From NCBI RefSeq assembly GCF_002294725.1, contig NZ_NSFT01000004.1, positions 422,676 through 486,675 on the forward strand: DNA of 64,000 nt, in the 5' to 3' direction. Shown in pieces: positions 1-8,139 of the stretch. The notes under the pieces were generated by a model. That model did no database searches. It was not told the DNA's origin and saw nothing but the letters and a program-made list of their open reading frames with translations. Each line of letters opens with the position of its first letter. Within the stretch, counting starts at the first letter, position 1. A program made the position numbers and the translations under genes. Origin of the DNA: Mesorhizobium sp. WSM4313 (GTDB taxonomy: Bacteria > Pseudomonadota > Alphaproteobacteria > Rhizobiales > Rhizobiaceae).

Positions 1-185
1 AAGCCGGCGGCCTTCAGGTCGAACAGTCCGCCGAAGCCGCCGATCTCGCCATCGGCGCCCGGCCGGCGCGTGGCGCGCACCAGCGGCTTGATCTTCTCGA
101 CCATCAGATTGCCGGCATCGATGTCGACGCCAGCCTCGGCGTAGGTGAGCCCGTTTTTGCGCTCGGCCTTGTCGCCCTTGCTCAT
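1..185 (-). CDS. purM: Phosphoribosylformylglycinamidine cyclo-ligase, N-terminal part
   Basis: Only the first 61 codons lie in the window; the gene runs off the left edge. The protein begins [19 protein letters not shown] and continues with a VDIDAGN stretch, an RATRRPG segment and a [11 protein letters not shown] segment, the usual N-terminus of PurM (AIR synthetase). This cytosolic ATP-dependent enzyme closes the imidazole ring in purine synthesis; the family is about 350 residues long. It is divergent from the CDP-alcohol phosphatidyltransferase, with palindromic repeats between them. The order purM, CDP-alcohol transferase, AI-2E permease, hdaA is common in rhizobia (from memory). Confidence is high despite truncation. 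Confidence 0.93.
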   Translation of the reverse strand, partial: MSKGDKAERKNGLTYAEAGVDIDAGNLMVEKIKPLVRATRRPGADGEIGGFGGLFDLKAAG

Positions 186-321
186 CGTCGGCTCGTCCTC
201 GTTTCCATTGCCGGCTCTTCGCATGAATGGTTTCGGGGAGCAAGGATGGCCGTCGTTTCCGCCGACAAAAGCGTGGAAAGTGAGCACCGACATAGGCGAT
301 TGGCGAAGGCCGAGATGGCCA

Positions 322-480
322 ATCTCCCCCCTTTGCGGGGGAGATGTCCGGCAGGACACGGGGTGTGAAGGAATACCAGCGTCGATAATGGTTCTGACGA
401 CACGGCGAAAGAAGAACTCCGATATGCCGAGGGACAGCACCCCTCTGCCTTGCCAGGCCTCTCCCCTGCAAGAGGGGAGA
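322..480. repeat. Degenerate intergenic palindromic repeat
   Basis: This fills most of the 381-base gap between purM and the next gene. It has two hairpins: ATCTCCCCC (322-330) with GGGGGAGAT (337-345), and TCTCCCCT (460-467) with AGGGGAGA (473-480). Between them lie TCCGGCAGGACA and, towards the second hairpin, CCCCTCTGCCTTGCCAGGC, which read roughly as complements of each other, so the unit is a long imperfect inverted repeat. It resembles in layout the repeats at 22547, 42247 and 43425. No gene is credible here. Confidence 0.6.
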
Positions 481-566
481 TCGGCAGCTTCAGCGCCGCT
501 CCTCTCTTGCCCAATTTACTTATCTCCATCATCTATTCTCCAATAAAAATCGCGACGGGACATCAT

Positions 567-1184
567 GTGACCCTTCCCAACATGATCACGATCATGCGGC
601 TGCTGCTCGTGCCCGCGGTGGTGCTCGCCATGCTGCAGGCGCATTGGGACTGGGCCTTTGCCGGATTCCTCGTTGCCGGCATCTCCGACGGCGTCGATGG
701 CTTTATCGCGCGTCGCTGGAACCAGTCGTCCAGCCTAGGCGCCTATCTCGATCCGATCGCGGACAAGCTTCTGCTGGTCTCGGTCTTCGTCGTCATGGGT
801 TTTGCCGGCGAACTGCCGCTTTGGCTGGTGGTGACCGTGGTCTCGCGCGACGGGCTCATTGTCTGCGCCGTGCTCTTGTCCAGCGTGATGAGCCATCCGG
901 TCGAGGTCAAGCCGCTCTTCGTGTCGAAGGCCAACACCGCCGCGCAGATCGTGCTGGCGGCGCTTGTGCTGGGCGAACTTGCCTTTGCCGTGCACCTGGA
1001 CCCGTTGCGGACCGCGCTCATATTGCTGACCGGGGTCTTGACCGTGGCTTCGGCCGCAGCCTATCTCGTGGCCTGGCTAAGGCATATGAGCGGCTATGGC
1101 GAAGGCTCCCGAACGAGCAACTCCCAAACCGGCGACATCAAGTCGCGCATCGGCAAATCGGGCGGCTCCAACACGGGCGCCTGA
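567..1184 (+). CDS. CDP-alcohol phosphatidyltransferase family protein
   Basis: An integral membrane enzyme of about 205 residues that should transfer a phosphatidyl group from CDP-diacylglycerol to an alcohol, as PgsA does with glycerol-3-phosphate. The full signature D-x2-DG-x2-AR-x8-G-x3-D-x3-D is present at about residues 41-66 (DGVDGFIARR, then G and two Asp in GAYLDPIADK). Several hydrophobic helices follow. I chose the GTG at 567, preceded by GACGGGA and giving an N-terminus VTLPNMITIMRLLLVP like family members; an ATG at 582 is the alternative. The 3' end overlaps the next gene by 89 bases. The exact acceptor alcohol cannot be told from sequence. Confidence 0.88.
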   Translation: MTLPNMITIMRLLLVPAVVLAMLQAHWDWAFAGFLVAGISDGVDGFIARRWNQSSSLGAYLDPIADKLLLVSVFVVMGFAGELPLWLVVTVVSRDGLIVCAVLLSSVMSHPVEVKPLFVSKANTAAQIVLAALVLGELAFAVHLDPLRTALILLTGVLTVASAAAYLVAWLRHMSGYGEGSRTSNSQTGDIKSRIGKSGGSNTGA

Positions 1185-2343
1185 CGGCGAAGCCGCGGTG
1201 ATTGAGGCCGACGACAGCTCGGGCGGGCTTCGCCGCCAGGTCTTCTTCTGGCTGGCGACGGCGGTCCTGCTGGCGCTGTTCCTTTACATTTTCTCGGGCA
1301 TCCTCCTGCCTTTCGTCGCCGGCATGGTGCTCGCCTATTTCCTCGACCCGGTCGCCGACTGGCTGCAGCGGCTCGGCCTCTCGCGCCTGATGGCGACCGT
1401 GGTGATCCTGATTGCCTTCATCGTCGTGGTGGTGCTGGCCCTGGTCATCCTGGTGCCGGTGCTGGCCACCCAGATGGCCGATTTCGCCCGCAAGCTGCCG
1501 GAATATCTCACCCGCCTGCAATCGCTGATCACCAGTTTCGACCCGAAATGGCTGGAGCAGCGTTTCGGCGTCAACGCCGCCGGTCTGCGCGACGGGCTGA
1601 ATTCGCTGCTCACCTCGGGCTTCAGCCTGCTCACCACCGTCTTCACCTCGATCTGGAGCTCCGGCGTGGCGCTGGTCTCGGTGGTGAGCCTGTTCGTCGT
1701 CACCCCGGTCGTCGCCTTCTACATGCTGCTCGACTGGGACCGCATGGTGGCCGAGGTCGACGGCTGGGTGCCGCGCGATCATGTCGAGACGGTGCGCGCG
1801 CTTGCCCGCGACATCAACACCGCCACTGCCGGCTTCGTGCGCGGGCAGGGCACGCTTTGCCTGGTGCTCGGCGCCATGTATGCCACGGGCCTGACGCTGA
1901 CCGGCTTGAACTTCGCCATCCTCATCGGCTTCTTCGCCGGGCTGATCTCCTTCATCCCCTATGTCGGCTCTTTGACCGGGCTGGTGCTCGCCGTCGGCGT
2001 CGCCTTCGTCCAGTTCTGGCCGGACTGGACCATGGTGGTCGCCGTGGCCTGCGTGTTCTTCGTCGGCCAGTTCATCGAGGGCAACATCCTGCAGCCGCGG
2101 CTGGTCGGAAAGAGCGTCGGCCTGCATCCGGTGTGGCTGATGTTCGCGCTGTTTGCCTTCGGCGCGCTGTTCGGCTTCGTCGGCCTTTTGATTGCCGTGC
2201 CGGCCTCGGCGGCGATTGCCGTGCTGGTGCGCTTCGCCATCGCCCGTTATCTGGAATCGCCGCTTTACAAGGGCAACGGCACACAGCCCGCGCCGCAATT
2301 GCCGGCCGACCGCGGCGGCGGCCATCGCTCGACGCGGGGCTGA
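1096..2343 (+). CDS. AI-2E family transporter (PerM-like permease)
   Basis: A 415-residue polytopic inner-membrane protein of the AI-2E/UPF0118 family. A basic, Ala/Pro-rich cytoplasmic N-terminus of about 45 residues is followed by two adjacent helices (about 50-90), a long soluble stretch, and a C-terminal block of helices. Recognisable features are the early FLDPVADWLQRLG segment, the VTPVVAFYMLLDWDRM segment and the late EGNILQPRLVG-KSVGLHPVW motif. Substrates in this family vary and are mostly unproven. It overlaps the preceding gene and ends one base before the hdaA start, so the three genes are probably co-transcribed. Confidence 0.9.
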   Translation: MAKAPERATPKPATSSRASANRAAPTRAPDGEAAVIEADDSSGGLRRQVFFWLATAVLLALFLYIFSGILLPFVAGMVLAYFLDPVADWLQRLGLSRLMATVVILIAFIVVVVLALVILVPVLATQMADFARKLPEYLTRLQSLITSFDPKWLEQRFGVNAAGLRDGLNSLLTSGFSLLTTVFTSIWSSGVALVSVVSLFVVTPVVAFYMLLDWDRMVAEVDGWVPRDHVETVRALARDINTATAGFVRGQGTLCLVLGAMYATGLTLTGLNFAILIGFFAGLISFIPYVGSLTGLVLAVGVAFVQFWPDWTMVVAVACVFFVGQFIEGNILQPRLVGKSVGLHPVWLMFALFAFGALFGFVGLLIAVPASAAIAVLVRFAIARYLESPLYKGNGTQPAPQLPADRGGGHRSTRG

Positions 2344-2344
2344 A

Positions 2345-3049
2345 ATGACGGCTCAGCCAGCCGACCCGCCGCGCCAGCTGCCGCTCGATCTCGGCCACGG
2401 CACCGGCTATTCGCGCGACGAGCTCGTCGTCTCGGGCACCAATGCGCAAGCGGCATCGCTGATCGACCGCTGGCCGGACTGGCCGTCGCCGGTGGTCGTG
2501 CTGGCCGGGCCGCCCGGCTCGGGCAAGACGCACCTCGCCCGGATCTGGCAGGATCGGACGCATGCCGTCGCCATCGATCCCGGCCGGATCGGCGAGCACA
2601 TTGCTGGGCTCGGCATCAGGCCGGCGTTCATCGACGACATCGACAAGGCGGCGGTCGACGAGCACGGCCTGTTCCACCTGATCAACGCCGTGCGCGGCGC
2701 GGGCTCGACGCTGCTTTTGACGGCGCGGCGTTTCCCCTCCGCCTGGCGCGTCGCGCTGCCCGATCTCATCTCGCGGCTGAAGGCGGCGTCGACGGTCGAG
2801 ATCCACGAGCCCGACGACCTTTTGCTTGCCGGCGTCATCACCAAGCTCTTCGCCGACCGCCAGGTCGAGGTCGAGCCGCATGTGGTGCAATATCTGGTGC
2901 GTCGCATCGAGCGCTCGCTCGCGACCGCCATGCGCGTCGTCGAGCGCCTCGACCGCGCCGCACTCGAACGCAAGACGCCGATCACCCGCGCCTTGGCCGC
3001 CGAGACCGTGAGCGCCATGGACGAAGGGCAGGGCGAGTTCGATATTTAG
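2345..3049 (+). CDS. hdaA: HdaA-type DnaA regulatory inactivator
   Basis: A 234-residue AAA+ protein related to DnaA. In alphaproteobacteria HdaA works with the sliding clamp to promote ATP hydrolysis by DnaA and so limits re-initiation. The N-terminus carries RQLPLDL, a clamp-binding type motif, followed by a Walker A (GPPGSGKTH, about residues 56-64), a Walker B-like FIDDID and a C-terminal helical DnaA domain III-like region. There is no DnaA DNA-binding domain IV, as expected for Hda. The start ATG at 2345 follows the permease stop by one base, implying translational coupling. In many relatives a polyphosphate kinase gene comes next; here it does not. Confidence 0.9.
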   Translation: MTAQPADPPRQLPLDLGHGTGYSRDELVVSGTNAQAASLIDRWPDWPSPVVVLAGPPGSGKTHLARIWQDRTHAVAIDPGRIGEHIAGLGIRPAFIDDIDKAAVDEHGLFHLINAVRGAGSTLLLTARRFPSAWRVALPDLISRLKAASTVEIHEPDDLLLAGVITKLFADRQVEVEPHVVQYLVRRIERSLATAMRVVERLDRAALERKTPITRALAAETVSAMDEGQGEFDI

Positions 3050-3070
3050 CCACCGATAGCGTCCCGGCGG

Positions 3071-3334
3071 TTACGCCCATAGCCCGGCCAGATGCTGGGC
3101 CAGAAGATACACGCCTGTGTGCGCCGCGATGTAACAGGCGGCGACAAGGACGAAAAACATCAGGCCGGCGGACCGCGACCGCGCGACGCCACCCGGTCTC
3201 TTGCTCGGCCGGTTGTTCCAAACCCAGAGCGCAGAGCACAGAATTGCCCAGACCACCATGACCGGAACGGCAAAGCCGTAATAGGCTAAATAGGCCGGGC
3301 CGATCAGCGACAGCACCGCCTCGACAACAGGCAT
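3071..3334 (-). CDS. Small membrane protein of unknown function
   Basis: An 87-residue protein with three predicted hydrophobic segments: about residues 3-20, 22-40 and 60-85, the middle loop being basic (NNRPSKRPGGVARSRS). I chose the ATG at 3334 because AAAGGGG lies eight bases upstream; a longer TTG-initiated reading is possible but lacks a ribosome site. It is convergent with hdaA, with about 20 bases between the stop codons. I do not recognise the family. Confidence 0.65.
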   Translation of the reverse strand: MPVVEAVLSLIGPAYLAYYGFAVPVMVVWAILCSALWVWNNRPSKRPGGVARSRSAGLMFFVLVAACYIAAHTGVYLLAQHLAGLWA

Positions 3335-3624
3335 GGGAAATCCCCTTTTGTTCAAAGCTTAGACCGGCGACAAAGTTGGAAGCGAGGGATTATTCAAGCC
3401 ACAGCCGGTGTGTTCCGTGATCAACCCGTGGGAGCCAGCGGCCTAGCCGTCCCATTTCGGAACGGCCTTTCCGGCATCGCTCTTGCAAGGCAGACAATGC
3501 CGGTTGATCCCGGTCCCGGTCGCGTTCCTGATCGGGTTGTAGGCTCGCCGGGCTCGAGGTGTTGGGGTTCTCGCCCGGCGGGTTTACCGTTCCTCCGAAC
3601 TGCGGGCCTTGAGCTAGACTATCA
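3335..3624. other. Intergenic stretch, no gene seen
   Basis: About 290 bases between the small membrane protein gene and the toxin-antitoxin promoter. Reading frames here are GC-driven and lack a ribosome site or a recognisable product. The right end passes into the repeat-rich operator region of the vapBC-like pair. Confidence 0.5.
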
Positions 3625-3658
3625 AATGGTCTATTTAATGGACCAAATCATGGTCCAT
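3625..3658. promoter_or_regulatory. Putative operator of the toxin-antitoxin pair
   Basis: Three related 9-base words lie in the last 45 bases before the antitoxin start: AATGGTCTA (3625), AATGGACCA (3638) and CATGGTCCA (3649). Alternate words are in opposite sense (TGGTC, GGACCA, TGGTCC), forming overlapping inverted repeats with 13- and 11-base spacing. VapB and Phd-type antitoxins usually repress their own promoter by binding such inverted repeats, so autoregulation is likely. The AT-rich stretch around 3621-3650 probably holds the promoter. Confidence 0.6.
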
Positions 3659-3669
3659 ATAGGGTTGTC

Positions 3670-3927
3670 ATGCAGATATCCGTGACAGACGCCAAGGGGC
3701 AACTGACCGAACTGGTGAGGCGCGCCGAGGCTGGAGATGAGATTATCCTGACCCGCCACGGTCACGCGGCCGTGCGTCTCGTCCCGGTACGGTCCGCGCC
3801 GGATCGGAAGCACCGCCGGAGCCTGCTGCAGGCCGTCCGGGCCTCCGGCGCCGCGAAAGTCAGTGCCGGCCCGCCTGCGGCGCGCAGCCAGGATTTCCTC
3901 TACGGCGACGACGGCCTGCCGGAATGA
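3670..3927 (+). CDS. Phd/YefM-type antitoxin
   Basis: An 85-residue antitoxin. The N-terminus MQISVTDAKGQLTELVRRAE followed by AGDEIILTRHGHAAVRLVPV is the classic Phd/YefM DNA-binding fold. The C-terminal half (basic, then SQDFLYGDDGLPE) would be the toxin-binding tail. The stop codon overlaps the start of the PIN-domain gene (ATGA, 3924-3927), the standard coupling of antitoxin before toxin. It probably represses its own promoter together with the toxin through the repeats at 3625-3658. Confidence 0.9.
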   Translation: MQISVTDAKGQLTELVRRAEAGDEIILTRHGHAAVRLVPVRSAPDRKHRRSLLQAVRASGAAKVSAGPPAARSQDFLYGDDGLPE

Positions 3928-4307
3928 TCGCGGTCGATACCTCGGCCTTGATCGCCATCGTCCTCGACGAGCCGGCGGCGGACGCCTGTATCGCTGCGCT
4001 TGGAACGGAAGACGAACTTCTGATATCGGCCGGAACCGTAGCCGAGCTCCTGATTGTTGCCGCACGACGCGGCGTGGCCGAGGAAGTGCAATCCCTGCTC
4101 GACGGGCTCGGCTTCGAGATTGCGCCAGTCACGGAAGGCGCGGCTCGGCGTGTTGCCGAGGCTTACGCACGATGGGGCAAAGGCATCCACCCCGCGGCGC
4201 TCAACTTCGGCGACTGTTTCGCTTATGAGGTGGCGAAGGACCGCGCTTGCCGGCTGCTCTATGTCGGCGAGGATTTCTCCAAGACGGATGTCGAAGGCGC
4301 GATTTGA
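3924..4307 (+). CDS. PIN-domain ribonuclease toxin (VapC-like)
   Basis: A 127-residue PIN-domain protein. Acidic residues of the Mg2+ site are visible: Asp in the N-terminal AVDTSAL, Glu in TVAELL, Asp in NFGDCFAYEVA, and Asp in VGEDFSKTD near the end. Family members cut specific RNAs, often tRNA or rRNA, when freed from the antitoxin. Length and motif order match intact VapC proteins, so the toxin looks complete. It overlaps the upstream antitoxin by four bases. Confidence 0.92.
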   Translation: MIAVDTSALIAIVLDEPAADACIAALGTEDELLISAGTVAELLIVAARRGVAEEVQSLLDGLGFEIAPVTEGAARRVAEAYARWGKGIHPAALNFGDCFAYEVAKDRACRLLYVGEDFSKTDVEGAI

Positions 4308-4323
4308 GCGATCCGGAAATGGG

Positions 4324-5046
4324 CTAGGTCGGCTTTCCCTTGAGCCTGTCCCGTAGCCGGCGCAGTTGCCGCCGCCACCATGGCTTCGGCTTGCGCGGGA
4401 CTAGGACCATCTTGCCGTCGATGACGGCGTCGTCCACCCAGTCATGCACCCGCATGCGCCAGCTGGTTGAGACGCGGGCAAGCAGGGAGAGCGGATCGCC
4501 GCCGCTGATCCGCACCAGTTCCGGATCCTTCAGCAAAAGGCAGAAATCGAAATCCTGGGCGATGAGCGCGCGCAGGAACACGATCTGGCGCCGCATGCGG
4601 TGGAAGTCGCTTCCCTGTCCGTTGACCATGCTGCGGGCGCCGATCCACTGATGAAGACGGGCGCCCCTTAGCGTTTCGGCGGGCGGGCGGAAGGAAACCT
4701 GTTGGCGCCCGTCTTCGATGCGGCTTGTCGGTGTCAGTGGATACCAGAAATCGAGTGGCGCGGGGATCGGCACCCTGACGCTGGCTTCGGCAAGCGCGGC
4801 TTCGCTTGCGCCACGCCTGAGGCAGATCGCACTCTGCGCCGCAAATCCCAGTTCAGCAAGCGCATCGAGCAGCAAGCTTCCGCCACCGATGGTGAAAGCC
4901 GCGTTGATGCGGTCGCTTATGAGGGGAGACCACAAGTCGCGCGGCACCCATGTCAGCCGCCGCCTGGCGCCATCCACGACGACGATGATGTCTGTGTTGG
5001 CGTCCCAATTGTCCCTGTCGAGGATCGCCACGACCACGGCTGCCAA
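4324..5046 (-). CDS. LytR-CpsA-Psr (LCP)-like protein lacking a membrane anchor
   Basis: A 240-residue protein with the layout of an LCP phosphotransferase domain. It has NTDIIVVVDG near the start, VPRDLW at about residues 34-39, RINAAFTIGGG, and a late block RSMVNGQGSDFHRMRRQ resembling the family's Arg-rich, Asp-Phe-x-Arg-x2-RQ motif. LCP proteins attach glycans to cell-wall or surface acceptors. Unlike usual members it has no N-terminal transmembrane helix and a basic C-terminus. The start is a TTG eight bases after GAGGGGG; a start further upstream is not available in frame. The assignment rests on motif similarity only. Confidence 0.6.
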   Translation of the reverse strand: MAAVVVAILDRDNWDANTDIIVVVDGARRRLTWVPRDLWSPLISDRINAAFTIGGGSLLLDALAELGFAAQSAICLRRGASEAALAEASVRVPIPAPLDFWYPLTPTSRIEDGRQQVSFRPPAETLRGARLHQWIGARSMVNGQGSDFHRMRRQIVFLRALIAQDFDFCLLLKDPELVRISGGDPLSLLARVSTSWRMRVHDWVDDAVIDGKMVLVPRKPKPWWRRQLRRLRDRLKGKPT

Positions 5047-5111
5047 ATGAGAGCCCCCTCTGGCCAGATGCCGGGGCGGGACCGGCTTGGTTCTTTCCGG
5101 GAAGGAAATGA

Positions 5112-5188
5112 TGGTCGGAGTGGCGTGATTCGAACACGCGACCCCCTGATCCCAAATCAGGTGCGCTACCAGGCTGCGCTACACTCCG
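5112..5188 (-). tRNA. tRNA-Pro (anticodon TGG)
   Basis: A 77-base cloverleaf on the minus strand with encoded CCA. The acceptor stem CGGAGTG pairs with CACTCCG. The anticodon stem CTGAT/ATCAG encloses TTGGG with TGG as anticodon, and the T arm carries GTTCGAATC. It reads codons CCA and related Pro codons. It lies between the LCP-like gene and the flavin monooxygenase gene, both on the same strand. Confidence 0.96.
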
Positions 5189-5262
5189 ACGTCTCGCGGC
5201 GTATAGGGGGCGCACGCCCGGAAGGCAACACAAAAACGAAGGTCAAAAAGCGACCGTTCGGC

Positions 5263-6483
5263 TCAGCGTTGCTGGCCGGCGATCTTCTTGGCGATCGCAG
5301 CGCCCTGGATCCTTGCATTGGCAAAGCAGCCGCGAATGCTCGGCCGCATGCCGGTGAACCAGAGTCCGGGCAGCTTCGGGTCGTTCGCGGCGCCGTTGAA
5401 CAACGGCACGCCCTTGGCGTCGAGCACGCCGAGCCGGCCCAGCATCGTCTCCAGCCCCGTGCGGTAGCCGGTGGCGGCAATGACGATGTCGGGCGCGATC
5501 GTCTGGCCATTGTCCAGCACGACGCCGTCGCGCCTGAATTCGCGCAATTGCGGCACCACGATGATGCGTCCGGCCTTGATGGCATCGACCGCGCCGTCGT
5601 CGGCGGCGATCGCCGTATAGTCGGAGCCGAGCCGGCTTGCGCCGCCCGCCGGGGCGGGGGGCAGGCCGTGTTTGGTAAGGTCGCCGAACACCAGGCGCTG
5701 CGTTGCCGCCATCACCGCGTCCGCGAGCCTTGTCGGTAGGCTCGCCATGAGCGGCGATATGCGGTGCACGGCGATCTTGCCGATACGCTTGGGCAGCAGC
5801 GAAGGTCCGTTGCGCGCCGAAAGCCACATCTGGCCCGTCTCGACGCGGGAAAGATGGTTGAGCGCGTCGAAGCCGGAATTGCCGGCGCCGATCACCAGCA
5901 CCGTCTTGCCGGCATAATCGCTCGCCCTGCCGAAATCGGCCGAGTGGATGATCGATCCCGAAAAATCCTCCATGCCTTTCCAGGCCGGGATGAAGGGTTG
6001 CCGGTCGCGCCCGGTGGCGATCACCACATAGCGCGCCGCCTTCAAGCCCGCGCTTGTCCGCAGCAGCCAGCGGTCGCCACGAAATTCGATCTCATCGACC
6101 TTGACGCCTAAGGCTATCGGCAGCCGGTGCCTCTCGGCGAAATCGTTGAGATGGCCGATGACGGCGCTGCGGTGCGGGAAGGCCGGCGTTCCTGCCGGAA
6201 AGGATACGCCCGGCAGCGAGGAAAGGTCGCGATGCGTGTTGAGGTGCAGGTTGTCGTGGCGGCGATGCCAGGGCTCGGCCAGCCGTTGCTCGCGTTCCAG
6301 GACCTGCACCGTCACACCGGCCTTGGCCAGCGCATAAGCGGCGGCAAGCCCGGCGGCGCCCGCGCCGATGACTATCGCGCCTTCCAGTATCGCTGGTTCG
6401 CCGACCCCCGACGGCAAGACTTTCGCTTCCGCGTCCATTGGTGTCTTTATCGTCGCCATCATGCCTTCAACTGGCACGGCCAT
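5263..6483 (-). CDS. Flavin-containing monooxygenase-like NAD(P)/FAD oxidoreductase
   Basis: A 406-residue flavoprotein. Two Rossmann dinucleotide motifs are visible: GAGAAGLAAA (FAD, about residues 41-50) and GAGNSG (NADPH, about 200-205). An ATG motif near YVVIATGRDRQPF and a second IAATGYRTG complete the pattern of class B flavin monooxygenases and CzcO-like proteins. The substrate is unknown. Several starts are possible (ATG at 6483, 6462, 6459, 6438); the pair at 6462/6459 has GAAGG just upstream, so the first eight residues may not be translated. Transcription is away from the tRNA-Pro gene's 5' side. Confidence 0.85.
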   Translation of the reverse strand: MAVPVEGMMATIKTPMDAEAKVLPSGVGEPAILEGAIVIGAGAAGLAAAYALAKAGVTVQVLEREQRLAEPWHRRHDNLHLNTHRDLSSLPGVSFPAGTPAFPHRSAVIGHLNDFAERHRLPIALGVKVDEIEFRGDRWLLRTSAGLKAARYVVIATGRDRQPFIPAWKGMEDFSGSIIHSADFGRASDYAGKTVLVIGAGNSGFDALNHLSRVETGQMWLSARNGPSLLPKRIGKIAVHRISPLMASLPTRLADAVMAATQRLVFGDLTKHGLPPAPAGGASRLGSDYTAIAADDGAVDAIKAGRIIVVPQLREFRRDGVVLDNGQTIAPDIVIAATGYRTGLETMLGRLGVLDAKGVPLFNGAANDPKLPGLWFTGMRPSIRGCFANARIQGAAIAKKIAGQQR

Positions 6484-6573
6484 GTATCTGACATATGCCG
6501 CTCACGTGCCAAAAGGAATAGGCGGATGTTGCGAGACGTCCGGCATTGTGTCGCGGATTTTTACAAGCGCCGG

Positions 6574-7542
6574 CTAATGAGCCGGGTCGGCGTGGCGATG
6601 CACCAGCTTGAACGCGCCATCCTCCAGCCGGAACACTTCCGTCACCCGCAGGGTCATCTCGGTCGCCTCGCCGTTCTTGCCGATGCGCGCCTTGGCGTGC
6701 TGCAAGCCGCTCCAGAAGGCCAAATCGCCGCTTGCCGAAGCCTGCAGCACCTCAAGGTCGGTGTTGCCGCCCTTGTGGAAGCTTGCAGCGTCGCGTTCGT
6801 AGCGGCCGGCGACCGCTTCGGCGCCTTCGAGATGGTCGCCGCGCGGCGAGAAAAACGTCGCCGGTCCGGCGTGGGTGACGATCGCCTTCAGCGAGGTGGC
6901 ATCGCCATTGACATAGTCCTCGGCGATCTTCTCGCGCTGCTTCATGAAGGCATCGAAAGACGAGCCGCCGGGGTGCACCCTCCTGATCCAGCTTTCCAGG
7001 CCGGCCATGAAATTCTCGAGGAAGGCGGCGGTGTCGGCATTGGTGACGGCGCCCTTATCGTCGAGCAGCTCCGCGACATTGCCGATATAGGCCTCCGGCT
7101 GCTGCATCACGGGCATGTCGAGGAAGACGAAGGTCTGGCGTAGCGCATGGTTGGCGCCGAAAGCGCCGAGCTTGTGCGGTGTGACGCTGACAACGCCGGC
7201 GGGCAGGCCCTTGAACACGTTCTTGCCCGACGGCCGCGAGCCGACGTCAAGCGCATTCTTCAGGCAGCCCGGGATCGAGCGGTTGTATTCCGGGGTGACG
7301 AATAGCACCGCGTCGCACTCGCGTATCGCCGCTCGGAAGGTCGACCACGCCGCCGGCGGGCTGCCGCCGTCCAGATCCTCGTTGTAGAGGGGCAGGTCGC
7401 CGATCTCGATGAAGCGGCAGCGCATGGAATCCGGCGCGCGGGCGGCCAGCGCCTTGGCGATCTTGCGGCTGAAGGATTGGGCGCGCAGGCTGCCGACAAG
7501 CACGGCGAGCTGCAGGACGGCGTGTTCGGTTGCATGGGTCAT
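6574..7542 (-). CDS. NADPH-dependent FMN reductase fused to an NTF2/SnoaL-like domain
   Basis: A 322-residue two-domain protein. Residues 1-185 are a flavodoxin-like FMN reductase with the FMN-binding GSLRAQSFSR loop, VTPEYNRSIPGCLKNALD and a GAFGA segment, as in ChrR-like quinone reductases. After a linker, about residues 205-322 form an NTF2-like fold (FMKQREKIAEDYVNGD, then FFSPRGDHLEG). The start ATG at 7542 opens the first domain directly. Reduction of quinones, metals or free FMN is likely; the second domain may supply substrate binding. It is separated by 90 bases from the flavin monooxygenase gene on the same strand and may share its transcript. Confidence 0.85.
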   Translation of the reverse strand: MTHATEHAVLQLAVLVGSLRAQSFSRKIAKALAARAPDSMRCRFIEIGDLPLYNEDLDGGSPPAAWSTFRAAIRECDAVLFVTPEYNRSIPGCLKNALDVGSRPSGKNVFKGLPAGVVSVTPHKLGAFGANHALRQTFVFLDMPVMQQPEAYIGNVAELLDDKGAVTNADTAAFLENFMAGLESWIRRVHPGGSSFDAFMKQREKIAEDYVNGDATSLKAIVTHAGPATFFSPRGDHLEGAEAVAGRYERDAASFHKGGNTDLEVLQASASGDLAFWSGLQHAKARIGKNGEATEMTLRVTEVFRLEDGAFKLVHRHADPAH

Positions 7543-7778
7543 GGCGAAACGTCCGTTTTGGTGGTGGCTCACGGGGAAAGGCGGCCCGGGTCGACCCGCC
7601 TCACATTTCGATAATGTCGCCGGCAAAGCGAGGTTCCCTGCGGCCAGGGCGCTTGCGGCCTTGCCGCCGCGGCCATTGCACAGTAATGACGGATTGGCGC
7701 GAGATCAGGGCTACCCATGGGATCCTCGGAGATGGCGCTGAACGAGGTGCCCGGTCTTCGGGCGGCAAAGAGGTGGTC

Positions 7779-8084
7779 ATGTCCGCGCGCATTTTCAGTC
7801 CAGCCAAAACCGCGATGCAGTCCGGCAAGGCCAAGACCGGACATTGGGTGCTGGAATTCGATCCCGCCCAGCGCAAGAAGATCGACCCGCTGATGGGCTA
7901 CACCACCTCGGGCGACATGTTGAGCCAGGTGAAGCTCACCTTCGAGACGAAGGAAGAGGCTGTGGCTTATGCCGAGAAGCAAAAGATCGCCTATCGCGTG
8001 GAAGAGCCGAAGGAAGCCAAGCGCCGGCAGATTTCCTATTCGGACAATTTCCGCTATGACCGCAGGACGCCCTGGACGCACTGA
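7779..8084 (+). CDS. ETC complex I subunit, NDUFS4-like
   Basis: A 101-residue protein homologous to the mitochondrial complex I accessory subunit NDUFS4. Seen are ARIFSPAKTAMQSGKA, the HWVLEFDP segment, LMGYTTSGDMLSQVKLTF and the end YSDNFRYDRRTPWTH, which are characteristic. Such subunits are found in alphaproteobacterial complex I although coded apart from the nuo operon. The start ATG at 7779 has AGAGG upstream. It is monocistronic and followed by tRNA-Arg. Confidence 0.93.
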   Translation: MSARIFSPAKTAMQSGKAKTGHWVLEFDPAQRKKIDPLMGYTTSGDMLSQVKLTFETKEEAVAYAEKQKIAYRVEEPKEAKRRQISYSDNFRYDRRTPWTH

Positions 8085-8139
8085 CTCCCGGTCTTGCGTC
8101 GCCTGGCGTAACCCGCCTCAGCCGGCCCGGCCGGCCGAC

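Noticed and set aside
1138..2325. Long minus-strand frame (395 residues) opposite the AI-2E permease gene
   Set aside because: It is rich in His, Arg, Asp and Gln with no domain, and overlaps a well-supported gene; GC-rich third positions commonly open such antisense frames.
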